Positions 8,765 through 15,866 of a stretch of 27,566 nt of DNA are shown here, one piece after another (position 1 is the first letter of the stretch; the number at the start of each line of letters is the position of its first letter). The DNA is from Candidatus Aminicenantota bacterium (GTDB lineage Bacteria; Acidobacteriota; Aminicenantia; UBA2199): positions 1-27,566 of the forward strand of contig JAUWNT010000005.1 of NCBI GenBank assembly GCA_030612495.1, given 5' to 3'. Below the pieces are notes generated by a model. The model was not told the DNA's origin and ran no database searches. It was given only the letters and a program-made list of their open reading frames with translations. A program made the translations under genes and the position numbers.

Positions 8765-9154
8765 TTACCAATTTTCGTACTTTGTGCCATCAAGACCTGT
8801 GCCAGTAGCCATACTTTTCACATCAATTATTGCATCTGCAATCTCAGGGTCAAAGTCTTCCATTTCTTCAGGTTCATAATGGATCAATCGCCACTCTCTA
8901 CTTTTCAGGAAAGGGTCATAAGGGGTTTTTTTTAAATATTTGTTTGTAATAAGATCTTCTAATGAGGTCGGATATTTTTTTTTGTCTAAATAAAATTTAT
9001 CTATAGCATCCCTTATTATAAATAAATTTTCCTTTAAAACAGCTTCTTTTGCTCTTTTAACTGAACTAGAATAGTTTGGAATTATGATTGATAGTAAAAT
9101 CCCGATTATAGCCATTACAATCAAAATTTCAACTAAAGTAAAACCTTTTCTCAT
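8765..9154 (-). CDS. GspG-like major pseudopilin (prepilin-type N-terminal domain)
   Basis: 129 aa. Class-III signal MRKG|FTLVEILIVMAIIGIL: peptidase cleavage after Gly4, N-methylated Phe, and the hallmark Glu at +5 (Glu9). The C-terminal part contains YPTSLEDLI (61-69), LKKTPYDPF (74-82) and ends TGLDGTKYENW, like the calcium-binding C-terminus of GspG. It would be processed by a PilD/GspO prepilin peptidase (not in the window) and assembled into a pseudopilus. No other gsp gene (D, E, F) is here, so the pair is detached from a main secretion operon. The start has no Shine-Dalgarno, and a TATAAT lies only six bases upstream, so the mRNA may be leaderless. Confidence 0.88.
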   Translation of the reverse strand: MRKGFTLVEILIVMAIIGILLSIIIPNYSSSVKRAKEAVLKENLFIIRDAIDKFYLDKKKYPTSLEDLITNKYLKKTPYDPFLKSREWRLIHYEPEEMEDFDPEIADAIIDVKSMATGTGLDGTKYENW

Positions 9155-9160
9155 ATATAA

Positions 9161-9166
9161 ATTATA
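9161..9166 (-). promoter_or_regulatory. TATAAT box six bases before the GspG-like ATG
   Basis: Minus-strand TATAAT (9161-9166) places the expected +1 on the A of the start codon at 9154. The -35 region is poor and there is no ribosome-binding site, consistent with a leaderless transcript for the pseudopilin-lpxB unit. Confidence 0.5.
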
Positions 9167-9201
9167 ACATATATAGCATTTAGTTGATATTAAGTTTTAG
9201 A

Positions 9202-10398
9202 TTACGGATTTAAAGAGTTATATTTTTCTATTGCTTTTAATAATATATTTCCTGCTCTTTCAAGTTTTTTAGTTTCCAATACATATGCGATCCTGATCTC
9301 TTGTGTTCCTTTTCCTGGGGTTGAATAAAAACCAGCTCCTGGTGCAACCATAACTGTTTCATTATCTATTTCAAAATCTTCAAGCATCCACCTGGCAAAT
9401 TTATCTGAATCATCTATTGGAAGTTTTGTCATTATATAAAAGGCTCCATTTGGTTTTTTCAAGATAATCTCTTTATTTGATGTTAATATTTCAACTAAAA
9501 TATCTCTTCGTTTTTGATATTCATCTGTGATTGCTTTAAAGTAGTTTAATGGAAGTCTATATGCTCCAATTGCACCGATCTGTTCAAGAGTAGGAGGGCA
9601 TAATCTTGCCTGTGCAAATTTAAGAATTGCTTTCATTACTTCTCTGTTTTTTGAAATTATTGCTCCAATTCTTGCTCCACATGCAGAATATCTTTTAGAA
9701 ATAGAATCAACTACAATCGCGTGATCTTCCAGACCTTGTAATTGTAAAATACTGAAATGTTTCTCTCCATCATAAGTAAATTCTTTATATACTTCATCAG
9801 CGATAAGAAATAGATTGTGTTTCTTTACTAATTTTCCAAGTTCTCTTATTTCCCTTTCATAAAGTACAGTGCCTGTAGGGTTGTTAGGTGAGCATATCAT
9901 AATAGCTTTAGTCTTTTTTGTGATCTTTTTTTCAAACTCAGAGATGTCTGGTAAATGGTATCCGTTTTCAGGGTCTGTTGTAATTGGAACTATTTTTAAA
10001 TTTGATATTGAAGAATAACCATTATAGTTTGTATAAAAGGGCTCAGGTATTATGACTTCATCTTCAGGATCAGCAATTACATTAAAGGCAAATGAGACTG
10101 CTTCACTCCCTCCAGTTGTAATTATAATATCATTTTTATTTAAAGCTATATTATACTTTAAAAAATAGTCTACCATTGCTTGCTTTAGTTCATCAAGGCC
10201 ATCAGAAGGACCATATGATAGGACTTTTTCAGAAAAATCTTTCACTCTATTGTAAAAAACCTCAGGAGTGGGGATGTCAGGTTGTCCAATATTTAAGTGA
10301 TAAATTTGGATCCCCCTTTTTTTTGTTTCATTAGCATATGTAGCTAATTTTCGGATTGGGGATTCTTGAATTTGTTTTGCTCTTTTTGAAATATCCAT
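9202..10398 (-). CDS. Class I/II PLP-dependent aminotransferase (aspartate aminotransferase-like)
   Basis: Fold-type I aminotransferase of ~398 aa moving an amino group between an amino acid and a 2-oxo acid. Seen in order: N-terminal NIGQPDIPTP (36-45), ITTGGSEA (93-100) for the phosphate, SPNNPTG (170-176) with the cofactor-contacting Asn, IADEVY (199-204) with the Asp that pairs with the pyridine nitrogen, Schiff-base Lys235 in DSISKRYSACGARIG, and a C-terminal EIRIAY with the carboxylate-binding Arg. This is the AspB/AspC-like subgroup, but substrate cannot be fixed. It diverges from nadA, whose pathway starts from aspartate, a suggestive link. AAGGAGGT at ideal spacing and a strong promoter suggest high expression. 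Confidence 0.92.
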   Translation of the reverse strand: MDISKRAKQIQESPIRKLATYANETKKRGIQIYHLNIGQPDIPTPEVFYNRVKDFSEKVLSYGPSDGLDELKQAMVDYFLKYNIALNKNDIIITTGGSEAVSFAFNVIADPEDEVIIPEPFYTNYNGYSSISNLKIVPITTDPENGYHLPDISEFEKKITKKTKAIMICSPNNPTGTVLYEREIRELGKLVKKHNLFLIADEVYKEFTYDGEKHFSILQLQGLEDHAIVVDSISKRYSACGARIGAIISKNREVMKAILKFAQARLCPPTLEQIGAIGAYRLPLNYFKAITDEYQKRRDILVEILTSNKEIILKKPNGAFYIMTKLPIDDSDKFARWMLEDFEIDNETVMVAPGAGFYSTPGKGTQEIRIAYVLETKKLERAGNILLKAIEKYNSLNP

Positions 10399-10413
10399 AA
10401 TACCTCCTTAATA

Positions 10414-10442
10414 ATTATAATCCCTGAAACAGTATTGGTCAA
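10414..10442 (-). promoter_or_regulatory. Strong sigma70-type promoter of the aminotransferase
   Basis: Minus strand TTGACC (10437-10442), 17-base spacer, perfect TATAAT (10414-10419), then AAGGAGGT before ATG 10398. Confidence 0.8.
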
Positions 10443-10451
10443 TACAAAATG

Positions 10452-10480
10452 TTGACGATTTAAGAAAATTATAATAAAAT
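10452..10480 (+). promoter_or_regulatory. Promoter of nadA-nifU-like operon
   Basis: TTGACG (10452-10457), 17-base spacer, TAAAAT (10475-10480). Its -35 faces the -35 of the divergent aminotransferase promoter as an inverted repeat GTCAA-N9-TTGAC (10438-10456), so one bound regulator could cover both. Confidence 0.7.
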
Positions 10481-10496
10481 CTTGCAAGGGTAGAAA

Positions 10497-11402
10497 ATGG
10501 AAGATTTAAAACGAAAAACAGATGAGTTAAAAAAGAGAAAAAATGCAGTAATTTTAGCACATAACTATCAAATAGAAGAAGTGCAATTAATAGCTGATTA
10601 TCTTGGAGATTCACTTGAGCTCAGTAAGATTGCTTCAAGGATTAATAATAAAATGATAGTTTTTGCAGGGGTTAAATTTATGGCAGAGACTGCTAAAATA
10701 TTATCTCCTGAAAAAAGAGTATTGTTACCTCGTCTTGATGCTGGATGTCCAATGGCTGATATGATAACTGAGGATGAATTAATAGAATTAAAACAAGAGC
10801 ATAAAAAAGCAAAGGTTGTAACTTATGTAAATTCAAGTGTTGGAATTAAGGCTGAAAGTGATGTGTGTTGTACATCTGCAAATGCTGTATCTGTTGTAAA
10901 AAATATTGAGGCTGATGAAGTTATATTTGTACCTGATAGGAATCTTGGAACTTACGTACAAAAAATGGTTCCAGAGAAAAGAATGATTTTATTTGAAGGC
11001 TATTGTTATGTACATAATAAGATAAAAAAAGAGGAAATAGAGGAAATGAGGGACATATATCCTGAAGCTGAATTTCTTGTTCACCCTGAGGCGAGAATGG
11101 AGGTGATAAATCTGTCTGATAAGGTCTTTTCAACAAGTGGTATGTTAAAGTATGCTAAAGAATCAAACAAAAAACAATTTGTTATAATTACTGAACAGGG
11201 TCTGATTGAAAGGTTGAAGAGAGAGAATCCGGAAAAGGAGTTTTATCCTGCAAAAAGACCTAAAATCTGTTCAAATATGAAAAGAACAGCATTAATAGAT
11301 ATATATGATTCTTTAAAAAAGGATCAATATGAGATTAATATTGAAGAATCAATATTGAAAAGAGCTTATAATGCTTTGAATAAAATGTTAAAATATATAT
11401 AA
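10497..11402 (+). CDS. nadA: Quinolinate synthase A
   Basis: [4Fe-4S] enzyme condensing iminoaspartate with dihydroxyacetone phosphate to quinolinate in de novo NAD synthesis. At 301 aa it is the compact type seen in Thermotoga and archaea. The three cluster ligands of the family fit C84 (DAGCPMAD), C170 (FEGYC) and C258 (KICSNMKR). Active-site candidates H22 and Y24 (AHNYQ), Y110 and H196/E198 (HPEAR) keep the family spacing. An extra cysteine pair occurs in DVCCTSAN (124-125). nadB and nadC are absent from the window. The next gene, 10 bases on, encodes a NifU-type Fe-S protein, which fits a cluster supply role. An AAGGG ribosome site precedes the ATG. Confidence 0.96.
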   Translation: MEDLKRKTDELKKRKNAVILAHNYQIEEVQLIADYLGDSLELSKIASRINNKMIVFAGVKFMAETAKILSPEKRVLLPRLDAGCPMADMITEDELIELKQEHKKAKVVTYVNSSVGIKAESDVCCTSANAVSVVKNIEADEVIFVPDRNLGTYVQKMVPEKRMILFEGYCYVHNKIKKEEIEEMRDIYPEAEFLVHPEARMEVINLSDKVFSTSGMLKYAKESNKKQFVIITEQGLIERLKRENPEKEFYPAKRPKICSNMKRTALIDIYDSLKKDQYEINIEESILKRAYNALNKMLKYI

Positions 11403-11412
11403 GGAGTTAAAT

Positions 11413-11646
11413 ATGGATTTGAAGGAAAGAGTGAGTTCAGTTATAGAAACAGTCAGACCTGCACTTCAGGCTGATGGCGGTGATATAGAATTTGTTGATG
11501 TTTTAGAGGATGAAAAGGTTGTTCTTGTAAGATTAAGAGGAGCCTGCCATGGTTGTCCTATGAGTATGATGACACTAAAGGGGTATGTAGAACAGGTTGT
11601 AAAGGAACAGATTCCTGAAATAAAAGAAGTAAGATTAGCTGAATAA
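11413..11646 (+). CDS. NifU C-terminal-type Fe-S cluster scaffold/carrier
   Basis: 77 aa, the stand-alone NifU-C (NFU) domain. It has the family opening IETVRPALQADGGDIEFVDV and the cluster-binding GACHGCPMS with C45 and C48 in CxxC spacing; the dimer would hold a [4Fe-4S] or [2Fe-2S] cluster. AAGGAG precedes the ATG. It lies 10 bases downstream of nadA on the same strand and almost certainly shares its transcript, so a dedicated role in loading NadA is plausible but unproven; general Fe-S delivery is the alternative. Confidence 0.93.
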   Translation: MDLKERVSSVIETVRPALQADGGDIEFVDVLEDEKVVLVRLRGACHGCPMSMMTLKGYVEQVVKEQIPEIKEVRLAE

Positions 11647-11760
11647 ATATGAATATTGAAAAAAATATATACAAGAAAGAAAATATTAAGTTAAGAAAAA
11701 ACTGGATGAGGTTGAAATAAAAAACTTCAAAGAGTTTAAAGCTTTTTGATATTTTTAGTT

Positions 11761-14106
11761 ATGCTTAAAAAAGGGATTATTTTACTTACTTTTATTTTAC
11801 TGCAATTTTTTTTTAGGTGGGGATTCTGGGGATGTGAAGTTTTTTCGTTTTTCAGTTCAGACGATTCAATACCATATTTAATGAGTTTGCACATATCAAA
11901 GGGAATGGATTTCCCGATTTTTTTCTATGGACAGTTTTATCATGGGGCATTTGCATCTTATTTTTATGCTTTTCTAATGTCAATTGTGGGTTTTTCAGTA
12001 AGAAATTTAGTAATTATTAATATCCTTTTATTTTCTTTGGGATGTGTTTTTCTAAGTAAGATTTTCAAAGATTCGTATAATTCTCTTTTCTATTTTATTA
12101 TACCTATTCCTGCTTTGCTATTTATCTCCACTGATACTTCTGTTTATTTCCCTTTTGTATTTCTTTTTTCATCCTATTTTATATGGACATTTAGTAAGTT
12201 AGAATATAATTTTTCTTTAAAAAGATTGATTTTTGCAAGTTTTTTGGCAGGACTCTTTTTTTGGATATATCAGGGTTCATTAATTATTTTAGCTCCCTTT
12301 TTTCTTTTTTCTATTGTGAAGCTAATAAAGAGTTCTAAATCTTTTTCCTTTGAAACAATAAAATCTATGTTTTTAATAGGTTTAAGTTTTTTAATTGGAC
12401 TTTCACCTTTAATCTATTCTGAATTCAAGAACAATTTTGTTTCATCAAAGTTTACATTTATGAATTCTGGTTCTATTCCTTCGATAAAACATTTTATTTA
12501 CTGGATTTATAATTTTTTCAAACTTCCTGCTTACAATCATTATTTCAAAAGCTCAATTTACTTAAAACAAAATGATTACATATTTTATACAATTACTTTG
12601 CTGACTTTTTTGGGGGTTTTATTTTTTATTATCTATGCATTAAAGAAAAAAAAATCATTATGGTTAATCTTTTTTTCTGTATCATCTGTAATACTTATCT
12701 CCTTTTCAAGTTTTGGAAGATTGATTGCTGAAAATATGGGTTCAAGAGCTCGTTATGAGGTTCACTCTATGATTTTGATGCCTTTTAGTATTTTATTTTT
12801 TGTTTTTATTTTAAAGAAAATAGATATGTTTTTGTGTAGAGATATATTTAAAAATAAAATTAGAGTCCCTATTTTTCTTTTCATCTTTATTGCTATACTT
12901 TTTAAGTCGAATATTAGCATCAACAAATATTCTATTAAAGGGGGAAGAGAAAATAATAAACTTTGTGCTGAGCTGATTAAAACCGAACACCCAACACTCT
13001 ATTTTGGAAACTACACTAAATATTTTAAATATAATTCAATTACTAAGGAGAAAAAACTTTTTGTTCCTCTTCCTTTTGCTCCTGCAGATATTTCTTTTTT
13101 TTCAAATGTCAGGTACTACCCATATACTTTAAAAGCATTTAATTTATGGCAGAATGAGAAGTTTGGCTTTATTACAGATTTATCTTCAGGTGAGAAAATC
13201 AAAAATAATATTTATAAAATATTTCCTACTCTAAATTTTGAATATTTAAAGATTAAAAATCATAGTATATTTGTTTTTCCGCCAAAAACACCCATAGAAA
13301 TTTTACTTATAAATAAATATCCATATCTTTACAAATATGTAAAAAGGCTAACAGAAGCTTCAGTGAAAAAAATAGTTAGTGATAATAATATAATCAAAGT
13401 TTTTTTTAAAAAAGATAGTAAATGGGGAGGAAATAGACGATTAGAATTGAAGAATGGGAATAAAATCATTGAATTTCCATTACATAAATTGGCTGTTAAT
13501 TTCAGAGTTAATGCTGGGGTTAAAAAAGGTAGTTATGAAATTATTTATAATAATGTTTCTCTTCTTATAAAGAAGGATGGATTTGTTAATTTGGGAAGTG
13601 AAACTCTCCCCGGAGTTGAATTTAATCATTATTCGGATGCATTTAATATGGTTTATTTTGATTTTAATAAGAGAAAAATTTTTAATGTTGATGGTATTCC
13701 AATTTCTTCTGCTTTTTCCATAAAAGTGAATTCTGAAAAAATAAAGGAAATTGAGGTTGAAATGTACAATCCTTTCAGTTTTGAATCAGATCTTTGGCAG
13801 AAAAAGTTTAAACAGGAAATTTTACTTAATGGTACAAATAATAAAAAGATTTTTCTTAAAAATGGGAAAAACCTTATTCATTTTAGTGTCAAAAAAGGAG
13901 AGAGTTTGAAACTCGAACCCAAATATAAAACTTTTTTTAAACTTACTGATTTATCTTTTGCTACATATTTTAAGCCTGTTGGAGTTCTTATTACGAAAAT
14001 TTTGATTACTAATAATTATGGGGAAAAGAGAGATGTTACTCCTTTGCTTAGAAATGATTTTTTGGAAAAAAGAAAAAAGATTGTGAAAAAAAGATTCAAA
14101 AAATAG
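11761..14106 (+). CDS. Large polytopic membrane protein, GT-C glycosyltransferase-like
   Basis: About 781 aa. The N-terminal ~400 residues contain around ten hydrophobic segments; the C-terminal ~380 are soluble and beta-rich, ending in a Lys/Arg tail. Right after the first membrane segment is an aspartate pair in SSDDSIPYLM, where GT-C (PMT/ArnT-like) enzymes carry the catalytic acidic residues of the first outer loop, followed by GQFYHGAFASYFY. This suggests a lipid-linked sugar transferase acting on the outer face of the membrane, but I do not recognise a specific family. The ATG at 11761 has no clear Shine-Dalgarno; an in-frame TTG at 11746 is the alternative start. The upstream 114 bases after the nifU-like gene hold no convincing gene. 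Confidence 0.72.
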   Translation: MLKKGIILLTFILLQFFFRWGFWGCEVFSFFSSDDSIPYLMSLHISKGMDFPIFFYGQFYHGAFASYFYAFLMSIVGFSVRNLVIINILLFSLGCVFLSKIFKDSYNSLFYFIIPIPALLFISTDTSVYFPFVFLFSSYFIWTFSKLEYNFSLKRLIFASFLAGLFFWIYQGSLIILAPFFLFSIVKLIKSSKSFSFETIKSMFLIGLSFLIGLSPLIYSEFKNNFVSSKFTFMNSGSIPSIKHFIYWIYNFFKLPAYNHYFKSSIYLKQNDYIFYTITLLTFLGVLFFIIYALKKKKSLWLIFFSVSSVILISFSSFGRLIAENMGSRARYEVHSMILMPFSILFFVFILKKIDMFLCRDIFKNKIRVPIFLFIFIAILFKSNISINKYSIKGGRENNKLCAELIKTEHPTLYFGNYTKYFKYNSITKEKKLFVPLPFAPADISFFSNVRYYPYTLKAFNLWQNEKFGFITDLSSGEKIKNNIYKIFPTLNFEYLKIKNHSIFVFPPKTPIEILLINKYPYLYKYVKRLTEASVKKIVSDNNIIKVFFKKDSKWGGNRRLELKNGNKIIEFPLHKLAVNFRVNAGVKKGSYEIIYNNVSLLIKKDGFVNLGSETLPGVEFNHYSDAFNMVYFDFNKRKIFNVDGIPISSAFSIKVNSEKIKEIEVEMYNPFSFESDLWQKKFKQEILLNGTNNKKIFLKNGKNLIHFSVKKGESLKLEPKYKTFFKLTDLSFATYFKPVGVLITKILITNNYGEKRDVTPLLRNDFLEKRKKIVKKRFKK

Positions 14107-14195
14107 CTAATAGCATAAAAAAAATATTAGTATATTTATTCTTTATTTATGAGTATGATAACAATAAAAGTAATCCTTATCCTTTAAGATTCAGG

Positions 14196-15707
14196 CTATT
14201 CTTTTATACTACTCACAAAATATATGTTACCCTTTCCAGGTGAGCAGTCTTCCCAGACAATATATATATTGCAGGAGCTGTCAACTGCAATGTCCGGATA
14301 ACAAGAGCTATTCTGTGTGTTGGAAATATTGATGGGTTGAGTCCAGCTTTCACCATTATCCATTGATCTTATGAAATATATTTCCGTGTTTCCTGAAGTT
14401 TCATCGTTCCAGATCAGGTTTATATTGTTGAGGCAATCCACTGAAATGGTTGGGTGAGCATACTTTTTGTTTAATATATTTATATTTACAGGTTGATCCC
14501 AGGTGATTCCGTTGTCTGTTGATTTACAGAATTGTATTGAATACTGGTTGGAGTGTTCAAATTTCCACACAGCATAAATATTGCTGGAATTGTCAAATGC
14601 CATGTTTATATAATGGACGCGGCTATCCTGCGGATTATTAGAGATATTTTTTGCTGTACTCCAGCTATCTCCAGAATCTGTAGATTTACTGAAATATATT
14701 GCCTGGTCGTACCAATCACTCTCTTCTTTCCAGATAACTAATATGTCACTGCTTTCGTTCACTGAAATAGTAGGTTCATAAACATTCCAAGCGTTATTGG
14801 CATTAGGTATATTTATAGATTGGCTCCACGTAATACCACCATTGGTTGAAAAGCCAAAATATATTCGGCTGAAGGAATGACCATTCTCTCTTAAATTCTC
14901 AATCCAGGCTGCATAGATGTTTCCTGATGAATCAACAGTAATGCTTGGGTAATCAGGTTCTCTAGAAATAGTGGAAATATTGATTATATCACCCCAGTTC
15001 AAACCATTATCATCAGATCGCCTGAAATTACCGAATATGTTCTCATCAGGATGACTGCTTTCCTCCCACCACACAACACTAATGTTATCTGACTGATCCA
15101 CAGCAATTTTTGGATCCTCCACATCCAGTAAGTCGCCTGAAATTTTTATTCCCTGGTTCCAGGTGATGCCATAATCATCGGATTGGTTAAAATAGACCCA
15201 GAGAAAATCATTGTAACAATTGTTGCACATTTCACTCCAGACCACTGATACAAGTCCTCCATCACAGATTCCAATTTTAGGTTTTCCAGACCAGATTGGA
15301 GTGTTTGAAATGTTTTGTGGATCAGTAAAATCAGGATTGCTACAAATGGTAAATTCCAGGAAATTGGATATCCCACCGCCAGGTGAAGGATTTCTTGCTG
15401 TAATATTAACTATTTGATCTTGAAGATCATTAGTCAGAACTGTGTCTTCTGGTTCAATCTGGCAAGTCAACTCATAGGAATTGACACGTAAGGTTTGTTT
15501 TGCTATGCCATTGAATATAATCTTTGCCCCCTGAATAAAATCTGTTCCTGTGGCAGTAAGGGTGAATGTTGGCATGTGAGATACCTTTGTCGTGGGGGAG
15601 ATAGAAGTTAGAGTTGGTAGGGGGTTCTTTGATTCTTGTGATTGGTTACAGCTAAACCATAAAAAAATAAAAAATAAACAAATTATGACAATTAATGTTT
15701 TTCTCAT
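14196..15707 (-). CDS. Exported lipoprotein: IPT/TIG domain plus Asp-box (BNR) beta-propeller
   Basis: 503 aa. Signal peptide MRKTLIVIICLFFIFLWFSC with a lipobox-like FSC (Cys20), so probably lipid-anchored. Residues ~31-120 look like an IPT/TIG immunoglobulin-like domain (TLTSISPTTKVSHMPTFTL...). The rest is a sialidase-superfamily propeller: six Asp-boxes (SDDYGITW, SDDNGLNW, STNGGITW, STDSGDSW, STDNGITW, SMDNGESW) with Trp residues 183, 238, 294, 349, 403 and 455, a regular 52-56 residue spacing, and seven copies of a VDxSxNIxxxW strand motif. Catalytic sialidase residues (such as an RIP motif) are not evident, so binding or structural function is more likely than glycosidase activity. Base composition looks less AT-rich than the neighbours. 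A strong promoter lies upstream, divergent from another propeller gene. Confidence 0.85.
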   Translation of the reverse strand: MRKTLIVIICLFFIFLWFSCNQSQESKNPLPTLTSISPTTKVSHMPTFTLTATGTDFIQGAKIIFNGIAKQTLRVNSYELTCQIEPEDTVLTNDLQDQIVNITARNPSPGGGISNFLEFTICSNPDFTDPQNISNTPIWSGKPKIGICDGGLVSVVWSEMCNNCYNDFLWVYFNQSDDYGITWNQGIKISGDLLDVEDPKIAVDQSDNISVVWWEESSHPDENIFGNFRRSDDNGLNWGDIINISTISREPDYPSITVDSSGNIYAAWIENLRENGHSFSRIYFGFSTNGGITWSQSINIPNANNAWNVYEPTISVNESSDILVIWKEESDWYDQAIYFSKSTDSGDSWSTAKNISNNPQDSRVHYINMAFDNSSNIYAVWKFEHSNQYSIQFCKSTDNGITWDQPVNINILNKKYAHPTISVDCLNNINLIWNDETSGNTEIYFIRSMDNGESWTQPINISNTQNSSCYPDIAVDSSCNIYIVWEDCSPGKGNIYFVSSIKE

Positions 15708-15743
15708 AATTAGTTCCCTTCCCTTAATATTAAATACAATTAA

Positions 15744-15772
15744 GTTATAACGAGAGCATTAACAAAAGTCAA
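15744..15772 (-). promoter_or_regulatory. Promoter of the Asp-box lipoprotein gene
   Basis: Minus strand TTGACT (15767-15772), 17-base spacer, TATAAC (15744-15749), 37 bases before the ATG at 15707. Confidence 0.7.
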
Positions 15773-15776
15773 TAGA

Positions 15777-15805
15777 TTGAAGAATAAATTTTCTTAAGGT
15801 AAAAT
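15777..15805 (+). promoter_or_regulatory. Probable promoter of the 6-bladed beta-propeller gene
   Basis: TTGAAG (15777-15782), 17-base spacer, TAAAAT (15800-15805). It overlaps an upstream in-frame ATG at 15804, which argues against that ATG and for the start at 15867. Confidence 0.5.
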
Positions 15806-15856
15806 GAAACTTTCTTATGTTAAAATACATCAAAAATATATTATGATTAAAACAAC

Positions 15857-15864
15857 AGGAGGAG
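15857..15864 (+). promoter_or_regulatory. Strong ribosome-binding site deciding the propeller start
   Basis: AGGAGGAG ends two bases before the ATG at 15867, with its AGGAGG core at good spacing. It selects this ATG over in-frame ATGs at 15804 and 15843, and the protein then begins directly with a signal peptide. Confidence 0.85.
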
Positions 15865-15866
15865 CA

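Noticed and set aside
11649..11720. 23-codon ORF (starts MNIEKNIYKKENIK) between the nifU-like gene and the membrane protein
   Set aside because: No ribosome-binding site, Lys/Asn-rich composition typical of random AT-rich DNA, and no overlap or conserved feature to support it.
14107..14130. CTAATA-N12-TATTAG inverted repeat after the membrane-protein gene
   Set aside because: Six A-T-rich base pairs with a 12-base loop and no U-tract; not convincing as a terminator.
14196..15707. True sialidase function for the Asp-box protein
   Set aside because: Asp-boxes are structural and occur in many propellers; an arginine triad or RIP motif is not evident.
15804..15866. N-terminal extension of the 6-bladed propeller protein starting at ATG 15804
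   Set aside because: That ATG overlaps a likely -10 box, has no ribosome site, and would bury the signal peptide; AGGAGGAG before 15867 marks the real start.
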